Shown here piece by piece: positions 16,056 through 24,252 of a stretch of DNA of 64,000 nt. Origin of the DNA: Tenggerimyces sp963762635 (GTDB lineage: Bacteria > Actinomycetota > Actinomycetes > Propionibacteriales > Actinopolymorphaceae); assembly GCA_963762635.1 (NCBI GenBank), contig CAVXLQ010000003.1:496001-560000 (forward strand), written 5' to 3'. The notes below the pieces were generated by a model, which saw only the letters and a program-made list of their open reading frames with translations, had not been told where the DNA came from and ran no database searches. Made by a program: the position numbers and the translations under genes. The stretch's first letter is position 1, and every line of letters starts with the position of its first letter.

Positions 16056-17450
16056 ATGACCGACACAGCGACCCCGGCGGAAACCGAGCCGATGTACCTC
16101 GACGGGGCGTACGCACCCGTCCCCGACGAGATCGACGCCGTCGATCTGCCCGTTATCGGCGCGCTGCCGCCCGAGCTCAGCGGGCGGTACTTCCGCAACG
16201 GTCCCAACCCGATCCCCGGCGACAACCCCGGGCACTGGTTCGCCGGCCACGGCATGGTGCACGGCGTCCGCGTCACCGACGGCCGCGCCGAGTGGTACCG
16301 CAACCGGTGGGTCCGGACCAGCCACCTCGCCCACGAGGAGAGGCGTGCGGGCGGCGTACGGGACCTCGCGGTCAACCCCGCGAACACCCACATCATCGAG
16401 CACAGCGGCCGACTGCTCGCGCTCTGCGAGGGCGGCTTCCCGTACGAGCTCTCGCCCGAGCTCGACACCGTCGGCCCCGTCGACTTCCGCGGCCGCCTGC
16501 AGACGGCGATGACCGCGCACCCGAAGGAAGACGCGGAGACGGGCGAGCTGTTCTTCTTCGGCTACGGCGTCCAGCCGCCGTACGTCACGTACCACCGGCT
16601 CTCGGCCAAGGGCGAGCTCGAGCACAGCGTCGAGATCGACGTGCCCGGGCCGACGATGATGCACGACTTCGCGATCACCGAGAACTACGTCGTCTGGCTC
16701 GACCTGCCGATCGCCTTCGACTTCGCCCAGGTCGGCAAGGGGATGCCGTTCCAGTGGAGTGACTCGTACGGCGCGCGGCTCGGCCTGATGCGGCGCGACG
16801 GAACGGGGCCGGTGCGCTGGTTCGACGTCGAACCGTGTTACGTGTTCCACGTGGGAAACGCACGGGAGGACGCCGAGGGGCGAGTCGTACTCGACGCCGT
16901 GCGCTACAGCCGGCGCGCGTGGGACTCGGTCTGGGACGCGACCGGCGGCAACACCCACGTGAACGGGCACGAGCTCACCATGGCCGCGGCCGAGACCGGG
17001 TCCAGCGTGCTGTACCGGTGGACGCTCGACCCGGCGACCGGGCGGACTTCCGAAGCCCAGCTGGACGACCGCGGCGTGGAGTTCCCGACGATCGCGGACG
17101 CCAAGGTTGGGCGGAATGGCCGCTACCTCTACACCGTCGGTGAGCCCGAGGGACGCGATGGCCACGCCTCGGTCGTCAAGTACGACCTCGCGACCGGGTC
17201 CGTCGCCGAGCACGACCTCGGTGCCGACAAGCTGGCCGGTGAGGCCGTCTTCGTCCCCGCCGCCAACGCCACGAACGAGGACGACGGCTGGCTGCTCTCC
17301 GTCGTCAGCGACCGCGCCGGGCGCGGCTCGGAACTGCTCGTCCTGGACGCCGCCGACGCCGCCGGCGACCCCGTCGCCACCATCACCCTGCCCCGCCGCG
17401 TACCGGTGGGCTTCCACGGATCCTGGATCGCGGACTCGGAGCTCGCATGA
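16056..17450 (+). CDS. Carotenoid cleavage oxygenase family protein (RPE65/CCD)
   Basis: This 464-residue non-haem iron oxygenase cleaves a double bond in carotenoids, apocarotenoids or related stilbene-type substrates. It folds as a seven-bladed propeller with Fe(II) held by four histidines, all present: H155 (TAHPK), H203 (MMHDF), H265 (VFHVG) and H454 (GFHGS). The N-terminal ELSGRYFRNGPNP motif and HWFAGHGMVHG are also diagnostic. ATG 16056 is chosen because it lies just after the PadR operator. The stop overlaps the next start as ATGA. No carotenoid biosynthesis genes are in the window, so the substrate is open. Confidence 0.92.
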   Translation: MTDTATPAETEPMYLDGAYAPVPDEIDAVDLPVIGALPPELSGRYFRNGPNPIPGDNPGHWFAGHGMVHGVRVTDGRAEWYRNRWVRTSHLAHEERRAGGVRDLAVNPANTHIIEHSGRLLALCEGGFPYELSPELDTVGPVDFRGRLQTAMTAHPKEDAETGELFFFGYGVQPPYVTYHRLSAKGELEHSVEIDVPGPTMMHDFAITENYVVWLDLPIAFDFAQVGKGMPFQWSDSYGARLGLMRRDGTGPVRWFDVEPCYVFHVGNAREDAEGRVVLDAVRYSRRAWDSVWDATGGNTHVNGHELTMAAAETGSSVLYRWTLDPATGRTSEAQLDDRGVEFPTIADAKVGRNGRYLYTVGEPEGRDGHASVVKYDLATGSVAEHDLGADKLAGEAVFVPAANATNEDDGWLLSVVSDRAGRGSELLVLDAADAAGDPVATITLPRRVPVGFHGSWIADSELA

Positions 17451-18184
17451 TGACTGACGAAAAGACCGAGGCGGCGACGAGCTCGCCGCTGCCCGAGCAG
17501 AAGCCGGCTCGCCCCGTCGAGCTCCGCGGGATGATCGTCTCGCTGGTGCTCGACATCGGGCTCGCGCTCGGCACGTACTACGGCCTTCGCGCGTTCGGCG
17601 TGAGTATGTTCGCCGCCCTGCTGGCGGCGACGGTCGTGGCGGGGATCCGGGTCGTGTACGTGGCGGCGCGCGGACGTTCGTTCGACCCGTTCGCGATCTT
17701 CCTGCTCGGCACATTCGGCATCGGCCTGGTGCTCTCGTTCTTCACCGGCGACGCGCGGTTCCTGCTCGCGAAGGACTCCTTCGGCGGCGCGATCGCGGGG
17801 CTGTGGTTCCTCGCGTCCTGCTTCATCGGACGGCCGCTGATCTTCTTCGCCTCGAGGCGGTTCCAGGCCCGTACGCCCGAGGCGCAGGTCGAGTGGGACA
17901 CGAAGTGGCGCGAGAACGCCGGCTTCCGCTCGGTGATGCGCACGATGTCCGCGGTGTGGGGTGCCGGCCTGATCGTCGAGTCCGCGATCAAGCTCGTGCT
18001 GGTCTACACGTTCCCGGTCGACGTGATGGTCGCCGTGAGCGCGGTGATGGGGCCGGCGACGTTCGGCCTGCTGATGGTGTGGACCGTCTGGTACGTGATG
18101 CGCATCCAGCGCCGCGCCGCCGCCCTCAAAGCCGCCGAAGACGCCAAGGCCACCGAGGCCACCGAGGCCGAGGCCGCGGGCTAG
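17447..18184 (+). CDS. Multi-pass membrane protein, VC0807-like family of unknown function
   Basis: This 245-residue protein has about six membrane helices between residues 28 and 215, a conserved FFTGDARFLLAKDSF segment between helices and IGRPLIFFASRRF. These look like the VC0807-type proteins, whose function is unknown. It is translationally coupled (ATGA) to the carotenoid oxygenase and so belongs to the PadR-controlled unit. The charged C-terminus ends in a low-complexity tail (KATEATEAEAAG) similar to the tail of the PadR protein. Family assignment is from memory of sequence pattern and is moderately sure; membrane location is clear. Confidence 0.7.
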   Translation: MMTDEKTEAATSSPLPEQKPARPVELRGMIVSLVLDIGLALGTYYGLRAFGVSMFAALLAATVVAGIRVVYVAARGRSFDPFAIFLLGTFGIGLVLSFFTGDARFLLAKDSFGGAIAGLWFLASCFIGRPLIFFASRRFQARTPEAQVEWDTKWRENAGFRSVMRTMSAVWGAGLIVESAIKLVLVYTFPVDVMVAVSAVMGPATFGLLMVWTVWYVMRIQRRAAALKAAEDAKATEATEAEAAG

Positions 18185-18202
18185 GTGTCCACACCGCCAC
18201 TC

Positions 18203-21200
18203 CTAGGTGTCGCCGCCACCGCCGCCCAGGAGCTGGATGACCAGGATCATCGAGGCTCCTAGCTGGTCGACCGTTCCCGCCACGTCCGTCGCCTGGACCA
18301 GCACCGAGTAGATCCCGAGCGTCGGGGTTGTGGCCGTCCAGGTGCACGACTTCCGGGTCTCATCCGTGCAGGTGACCTTCGCCTGCACGGTCAGCGGCTT
18401 GCCGAGCAGGATCGGCGTGTACTGGACCCGCACCGATGCCACGCCGGACAGGGCGTCTGAGGCGGTGCCCCGGATCGTCCCGCCCAGGTTGATGATTCCC
18501 AGCGGCGGCCGGGTGACCGTCGTCTTCGGCATGGTGAGGTCGATGTCGATGCCCTTGACCGTCGTCGAAGCCGAGTTGCCCACCCGGTCCGTCGCGGTCC
18601 CGGTGACCGACTGACCCGTGCCGTCCTTCGACAGGACCATGTCCGCTGGGCAGCTCGCCACGCCGGACACCGCGTCGGAGCAGTCGAAGTGCACTGTCAC
18701 CGGCTTGGTCCGCCACCCTGCCTCGTTCGGAGGCGGCGACACCGTCGCGGTGATCAGCGGCGGTGACGAGTCGATGCCGACGTACGACAAAGCGTGTCCA
18801 CCGCTGTCGGACGACGCCTCGATCACATGTACGCCGTCGCCCTCGACCATGAACGGCTTGCCCTCGTACGGGAACGGCTGCGCTCCGTCGATGCTCACCA
18901 TCGCGCCCTCGCCCTTGTCGAGGCCGCCGATCGTGATCGCCGGGCTGCGCGGGTACATGCCCGACTCGGGCTGCGGCGGCAGGAGGTCGATCGAGATGCC
19001 GTCGCTGGTCGGCTTGGCCTCCATGCCGACGTAGTCCGTGCCCTTGTTCGAGCTCGTGGCCACGTTGCCGGCGCCGTCGAGCAGCTGCACCGTGTACCCA
19101 GGCACGGTCGACGCGCCCGTGAGCGCCGCCGCTCCGGACCAGCGGCCGTTGCCGAGGCTCTGCAGCTCGACCTTCCGCCAGACCCCGTCGCTGCCCTGGT
19201 AGAGCACGACGCCGCGGATCACGTCGGTGTCCGTCGTACGGACCGAGAACGTGACGAAGTTGCCGAGGATCGTTCCGCTGACCTGACCGATCGCCGGCGG
19301 CGTCCAGTCGTCGGAGTCGGACCGGTAGACGGTGCCCGCGAGGTGGCTGTACAGCCGCTGCGTCGCGACGCCCCCGTCGGCCCACACCTGGCCCGGCATG
19401 AGGACGAGCGAGTCGCGCAGACCCTTCGCCGAGACCGTGGCGTTGACCGACTGCAGCTGCGCCGGGAACGCCGCCGAGGTGGCCTGCCGTTCCGGCTCGT
19501 TCGTCGACATGTCAATCGTGGGTTGACTGTAGACAGGGTTGACGTTCGGGATGTCCGTCGACGTCTGCTCCTCGATCAGCGCGCCGTGGACGGGCAGGCC
19601 GTCGTCGGCGGTGACGTCGAGCGTGACCCGCGGCTGCACGGGACGGAAGTGCGTCACCTGCGGCAGCTGGCCCGCCACGGTCCAGTACTCGCCGCGCGAG
19701 CTCTCCTGCCGCTGCGTGTTCGGGTCCTGGTCGAACGGCGCGCTCCGCAGCGTGACCTCCGGCGGCAGCAGCTCCGCCGGCGGCGCCGGCATCGTCGCCT
19801 CGGCCTCGCCGCCGTCCGCGCCGATGCGGTACGTCGGGAGCCCGTAGAACACCGTCTGCTGCAGCACCTTCGCGTCGTACACACCGACGACGCCGAGGTC
19901 GCCGAAGTACTTCTGCTTGGCGAACAGCAGCGCCTGTCCCGCCGTCACGTCGACACCCGGGTCGGGGTCGACCGTGCTGTCGGTGAGGCCCTGCGCGTAG
20001 TGCGTCATGAGCCGCTCGGAGTACGCGACCACGTCGGTGTCGCCGTACCCGAAGCCGGTGTTGCCGGTGAACAGCGCGGAACGTCCGGCGGCGAGCTGTG
20101 CCCAGTCACCCAGGCGCTTCTGGTCCGAAGGGCCGGGCGCCGACACCGCGATGTCGGGAACGTTCAAGCCCGCATGGCATCCCATCGTGAACAGCACCGA
20201 ACCCGCTGCCGGCGTGGCGTCCTCGGCCTCGAGCAGGTCGGCCTGTCCACCCGCGGTGAACTGGTCGGCCGGCAACGCCTGGAAGTGGTTGTAGTGGGCG
20301 TTGACCGCGACGAAGCCGTCCGACGGGGAGTTCAGTGCGCCGAGCGCGTCGGCAGCTGTCCAGCTGTCGGTGGTGTTGGTGTTCGTCGTCACCTTGGTGG
20401 ACAGGGCGGATCCGACGGCCTGGCTGCCGTCGACGAGGAAGTCGTAGCCGTACACCTCGCCGGTGTCAGGTGCCAGGATGCCGTCCGCCGCTTCGTACTG
20501 GTCCAGCTGCCCGGAGATCTTCTCCGGCGTCTCGACCAGCCGGCCGAGCGCGACGTCCGGCACGTAGAGGCTGCCGTTCAGCCACGTCTGCGGGTCGAAG
20601 TCGCCGTACGGGTCGTCGGACAACGTGAGCCCGTCCGCGAGCGCTCGCGACGTCGCGGTGTCCTTGCCGCCGAACGAGGCGTCGGTGTACTCCTTCTCGT
20701 TCGCGATCGACGTCAGGTCGGGGATGCGGCCCATCGGCAGCGCGTCGTCCGCGCCGATGAGCACGATGTTGCGGAGGCCGGTGTACGAGCCGCGCACGTG
20801 GTCGACGACCTGGTTGATCGCGCCGACGACGGCGTTCGCCTTGGTCGGCGAGCACGGGTCGGCGTCCCAGTCCGCGTACGCGCCGGAGACGTCGACGGTC
20901 GTGTCGCTCTCGACCGGAACGACGACGCCCGCGACGTCCGAACGCGCGGCGTAGGCGTCGAGTTTCGCCAACATGGGTTGGGCAGCCGAGGCTCCGTACA
21001 GGTCGCCCATCCGCTTGGCGTTCACCAGGATCAGCGTCTTGGCGGTCGCAGGAATCGGCAGCGACGGGAACGTGCCCGCGCTCCCGCCGCCGACGACCGT
21101 GCGCGGCTGGCAGGGGAGCGGGTCGGGACCCGGCTGCACCGACGCGCGGAGGACGTACGGCTTGGCGTCGTGCGCGCCGTTGTAGCCCGACACCTGGAAC

Positions 21201-24043
21201 GTGAACTCGCCACCGGCGTCACTCTCGAGCACCGGAATGGTGACGGACTCGGTCGTGTCGCCGCGCTGGATCGACGTTGCCCGCAAGGGAATGGCGAGCA
21301 GGCGCGTGTCCTGCAGACCGTTCGGCGCGACGTCCTCGTTGTCGGTCGCGCTCGTGTCGGACCCGTCGCCGACGGGGGTCGCCCGCAACGGCGTCGCCCG
21401 CAGCGGGGTGGCCCGCAACGGCGTCGACGGGATCGCGGCGCTCGGACCGTAGACCACGAGGTCATAGTCGGCCGGGAGGTGCGACAACGAGACCTTGAGC
21501 GTGGATCCGGCCTTCGGGGCCTTCAACGTGAACAGGTCGATGTCGTCGACCGAGGAGATGTGCGACGAGTAGAGCGTCTCGGCCTCGATCGCCTTCGCGC
21601 CCTTGGGGTCGGCGCCCTCGTCGTGGCTGTCGTCCACGAGCTCCGGCGCGGTCGCGCCCGAGCTCGCCACAGTGCCGGCCGACCGGTCGAGCAGCGTGGC
21701 GACCGACGCGGAGGCCTGGTAGCTGCCCATCGTCGACGTCGGCTCGGCCTGGAAGACCAACGTCTCGGCGGTCTTCTCGCCCGGGTAGGCGCCGCCGCAG
21801 ATGCCGTCGCCGTCGATCTCCGGCGCGAACGTGAGCGTGGAGCCGTCGACGACGGGCTCGGGTACGGAGTTGTCCTGCGCGGCGGCCGCGAGGCGGAGTC
21901 CGATCACGCCACCGAGACGCGCCGAGCCCGGCACGTACCGGAAGCCGGGCGCCATCGCGACGGTGAGCTGGAGTCCACGGACCTCGTCGCACTTGATCGA
22001 GAAGTCCGTCGTGTACTCGACCAGGTCGTCCTCACGGATCAGCGCGTTGTCGAGGATCGTCTCGATCGGGCCGTCCTCGTACGCGACCTCGGTGCCGACC
22101 ACGAGACCCGCGAGCAGGTCGCCGAGCCCGAGCTGCGTCAGCCCGCCGGCCGGCAGCAGCGCGAGCAGCGTCGCGACGGTGGCGTCGGGCTTGATCGCGT
22201 GCGCCGCTTGGGCCGCTGCGAGCGTCGGGCAGGATGCTGGCGCACAGGTGACGAGCGAGGGGAGGGCGCTGGTCGCGACCGGACCGATCGGCGTCTGGTC
22301 GAGCGCGATGTCGGCCAGCAGGATGCTCGCCAGCGGCGCGTCGGTGCCGGAGAGGTCGACCTGCGCGAGGTCGATTTGGGTGGAGTAGTAGGCCGAGAGG
22401 TCGTCGCCCGCGAGCTCCAGGTTGAGCAGCGTCGTCGTGGTCGGGTCGACGCCGTTGCCACAGTTGCTCGGCTGCGACGCGAGGAACGCGCACCAACCGC
22501 CCGACGGGTCGGGCAGCTTGTCCAGCGGGACACCGCTGAGCAGCAGGGCGCTCAGGCTGGTGGCGCGCAGCGGGCTGTCCTCGAGCGCGACGTCGCCGAG
22601 TGTCAGCGCCTCGACCGCGGCCGGGAGCGGGCTCAGCGCGAAGACCTGCTGGAGCGTCACGGTCTGCAGGGGAACGTCGGCGTAGATCGTGCCCTGCAGG
22701 ACTTCCTGCCAGGTCGTCGCGCGGAGCGGGATCGACGAGAGCTGGACGGGTGCGAGCTCGGTGGCCCGGAGCGGAGTCGCACGCAGGGGCGTCGCCCGCA
22801 AGGGGGTGGCACGCAGGGGAGTGGCGCGGAGCGGCGTCGCCCGCAGCGGGCTCGCCTGGAGGTCCGCGGTGTCGCTGACGGACGAGGCCGGCAGGTTGGC
22901 CGTCGGCGTCTGCTCGTGACCCGCGGCGTTCGCGGCCGGGCCGGCGGTCAGCGTCACGCTCGAGGCGGACGCCGGCTTGCTCAACGGCTCGATCCGGCCG
23001 ACCTTGCCGGGGCCGCGTTCGGCGAACCACAGGTCCTTGGCCGCGCCGAGGGCGATGCCGTACGGCTGCGCGTTCGAGGTCGGAACGGAGTAGCGCTGGA
23101 CCGCACCGGTCGCCGAGAGGCGGAGGATCGCGTTGCCCTTGCCGGTGGTGAACCACATTCCGCCGTCCGGCCCGGCAGTGACCAGTCGCGGCTCGGTCGA
23201 CGATCCCGACTTCCCCGCGCTCACCGAGTACTCGGTGACGACCGGGTGGTCGCCGGTGGTGATCGTGCCGACCTTGTCCTTGCCGGACTCGCTGAACCAC
23301 AGCCGGTTGCCGTCGAGGGACGACGCGATGCCGGTGAGGTCCGCGTTGGACGTGGGCACCCGCGTCTCTTGCACCTTGCCGGCGACGAGGCGCCCGATCG
23401 CGTTCCGGCCTTGCAGGGTGAACCAGATCCGGCCGTCCGGGCCGAGCGTGATCTCCTGCGGCTTGCCGTTGTCACCGACCGAGTACTCGGTGAACCGTAC
23501 GTTCGGTCCGCCACCACCCTGGCCGTACCCGCCCTTGGCGATCGTCTCGCCCGGCGGGTCGATGTCGACGCGACCGATCTTGTTCCTGTCCGGGACGGTG
23601 TACCAGAGGTACCGGTCGTTCTCCCGGGTGAGGCCGAGCGGCGATCCGTAGCTGGACGGGACCTCGTAGGTGTTGACCTTCCCGGCCGTGGTGATCCGGC
23701 CGATGCTGCCGCTGTCGTTGAGCGTGAACCACAGCGCGCCGTCGCCGCCCACCACGATGCGGGACGGGGCCTCGGCGCCGTACGGCAGCTTGAACTTCGT
23801 CACCTTGCCGTCGGGCGTGACGCGGTCGATCCGGTCGCCCTCGCGTTGAGCCACCCAGAGGTTGCCGTCGGGGCCGTACGCGACACCCTCCGGTTTGTCC
23901 CCGCTGTTCCCTACCGGGTACTCGACGACATTGCCAGGCGCTGCCTGGGACGTCATCGGGAAGCCGATCACCGCGACAACCGCGGCAAGCGCGGCGACAA
24001 GGGCGATCGGCATCCGGACCTGGTACCGGATCAGGGTCATCAT
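18203..24043 (-). CDS. Giant secreted protein: Vgb-like propeller, PLRAT repeats, gingipain-like peptidase, Ig-like domains
   Basis: This is a 1946-residue exported protein. The order is: signal peptide (residues 1-34, ending SQA-AP); a beta-propeller of streptogramin-lyase type with repeated DGxxWF motifs (about 35-360); six tandem PLRAT pentapeptides (399-428) running into a Leu-every-five region (to about 600); a DUF11-like domain; a PPC-like domain (about 820-870); three more PLRAT units (from 875); and a clan-CD cysteine peptidase region like C25 gingipain with H1250 (NAHYNH) and C1289 (MGCHAG). Ig-like/Ca-binding modules follow to a GGGGGDT end. GGGGGA precedes the ATG. No sortase or surface-anchor motif is seen. 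The substrate is unknown; a degradative or adhesive role is inferred. Confidence 0.85.
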   Translation of the reverse strand: MMTLIRYQVRMPIALVAALAAVVAVIGFPMTSQAAPGNVVEYPVGNSGDKPEGVAYGPDGNLWVAQREGDRIDRVTPDGKVTKFKLPYGAEAPSRIVVGGDGALWFTLNDSGSIGRITTAGKVNTYEVPSSYGSPLGLTRENDRYLWYTVPDRNKIGRVDIDPPGETIAKGGYGQGGGGPNVRFTEYSVGDNGKPQEITLGPDGRIWFTLQGRNAIGRLVAGKVQETRVPTSNADLTGIASSLDGNRLWFSESGKDKVGTITTGDHPVVTEYSVSAGKSGSSTEPRLVTAGPDGGMWFTTGKGNAILRLSATGAVQRYSVPTSNAQPYGIALGAAKDLWFAERGPGKVGRIEPLSKPASASSVTLTAGPAANAAGHEQTPTANLPASSVSDTADLQASPLRATPLRATPLRATPLRATPLRATPLRATELAPVQLSSIPLRATTWQEVLQGTIYADVPLQTVTLQQVFALSPLPAAVEALTLGDVALEDSPLRATSLSALLLSGVPLDKLPDPSGGWCAFLASQPSNCGNGVDPTTTTLLNLELAGDDLSAYYSTQIDLAQVDLSGTDAPLASILLADIALDQTPIGPVATSALPSLVTCAPASCPTLAAAQAAHAIKPDATVATLLALLPAGGLTQLGLGDLLAGLVVGTEVAYEDGPIETILDNALIREDDLVEYTTDFSIKCDEVRGLQLTVAMAPGFRYVPGSARLGGVIGLRLAAAAQDNSVPEPVVDGSTLTFAPEIDGDGICGGAYPGEKTAETLVFQAEPTSTMGSYQASASVATLLDRSAGTVASSGATAPELVDDSHDEGADPKGAKAIEAETLYSSHISSVDDIDLFTLKAPKAGSTLKVSLSHLPADYDLVVYGPSAAIPSTPLRATPLRATPLRATPVGDGSDTSATDNEDVAPNGLQDTRLLAIPLRATSIQRGDTTESVTIPVLESDAGGEFTFQVSGYNGAHDAKPYVLRASVQPGPDPLPCQPRTVVGGGSAGTFPSLPIPATAKTLILVNAKRMGDLYGASAAQPMLAKLDAYAARSDVAGVVVPVESDTTVDVSGAYADWDADPCSPTKANAVVGAINQVVDHVRGSYTGLRNIVLIGADDALPMGRIPDLTSIANEKEYTDASFGGKDTATSRALADGLTLSDDPYGDFDPQTWLNGSLYVPDVALGRLVETPEKISGQLDQYEAADGILAPDTGEVYGYDFLVDGSQAVGSALSTKVTTNTNTTDSWTAADALGALNSPSDGFVAVNAHYNHFQALPADQFTAGGQADLLEAEDATPAAGSVLFTMGCHAGLNVPDIAVSAPGPSDQKRLGDWAQLAAGRSALFTGNTGFGYGDTDVVAYSERLMTHYAQGLTDSTVDPDPGVDVTAGQALLFAKQKYFGDLGVVGVYDAKVLQQTVFYGLPTYRIGADGGEAEATMPAPPAELLPPEVTLRSAPFDQDPNTQRQESSRGEYWTVAGQLPQVTHFRPVQPRVTLDVTADDGLPVHGALIEEQTSTDIPNVNPVYSQPTIDMSTNEPERQATSAAFPAQLQSVNATVSAKGLRDSLVLMPGQVWADGGVATQRLYSHLAGTVYRSDSDDWTPPAIGQVSGTILGNFVTFSVRTTDTDVIRGVVLYQGSDGVWRKVELQSLGNGRWSGAAALTGASTVPGYTVQLLDGAGNVATSSNKGTDYVGMEAKPTSDGISIDLLPPQPESGMYPRSPAITIGGLDKGEGAMVSIDGAQPFPYEGKPFMVEGDGVHVIEASSDSGGHALSYVGIDSSPPLITATVSPPPNEAGWRTKPVTVHFDCSDAVSGVASCPADMVLSKDGTGQSVTGTATDRVGNSASTTVKGIDIDLTMPKTTVTRPPLGIINLGGTIRGTASDALSGVASVRVQYTPILLGKPLTVQAKVTCTDETRKSCTWTATTPTLGIYSVLVQATDVAGTVDQLGASMILVIQLLGGGGGDT
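21377..21421 (-). repeat. Second PLRAT block, three 15-bp units
   Basis: Three adjacent 15-bp units encode PLRAT-PLRAT-PLRAT starting at residue 875 of the giant protein. The units differ at synonymous positions, so the repeat is kept at the protein level. It lies about 475 residues from the first block, just after the PPC-like domain. Confidence 0.85.
22760..22849 (-). repeat. First PLRAT block, six 15-bp units
   Basis: Six tandem 15-bp units encode six PLRAT pentapeptides (residues 399-428). Downstream the five-residue period continues in degenerate form (ELAPV, QLSSI, PLRAT, later SPLRAT and SLSAL), as in a pentapeptide-repeat beta-helix. Codon use varies between units. Confidence 0.88.
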
Positions 24044-24252
24044 GTTCCCCCAAGGTGGCGCAAACGGGCATTCCCCCAGAACGCAGGGACCATGACACCA
24101 CGGGTTGCCGGGATCCGACTCGCTTATGGTGGAGTTTTGTGGGCTGGGGCTGCCGCCCGGTCGGAGTAAGGGCAGTTATGGGAGAGACTTTCGCGCAGGG
24201 GGAGTGAAGACTGAGCGGGCCGGATCCGCGACCAGAGGGAACAAGTGAGGCG

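Noticed and set aside
22760..22849. CRISPR-like or minisatellite array
   Set aside because: The 15-bp units are contiguous without spacers, lie in frame in a large gene and vary only at synonymous sites. It is a protein repeat.
18794..24169. 1791-codon open frame on the plus strand
   Set aside because: It is antisense to the giant secreted-protein gene, made of Arg/Val/Gly-rich low-complexity sequence without domains. It arises from high GC at third codon positions. The minus-strand gene has a signal peptide, ribosome site and recognisable domains.
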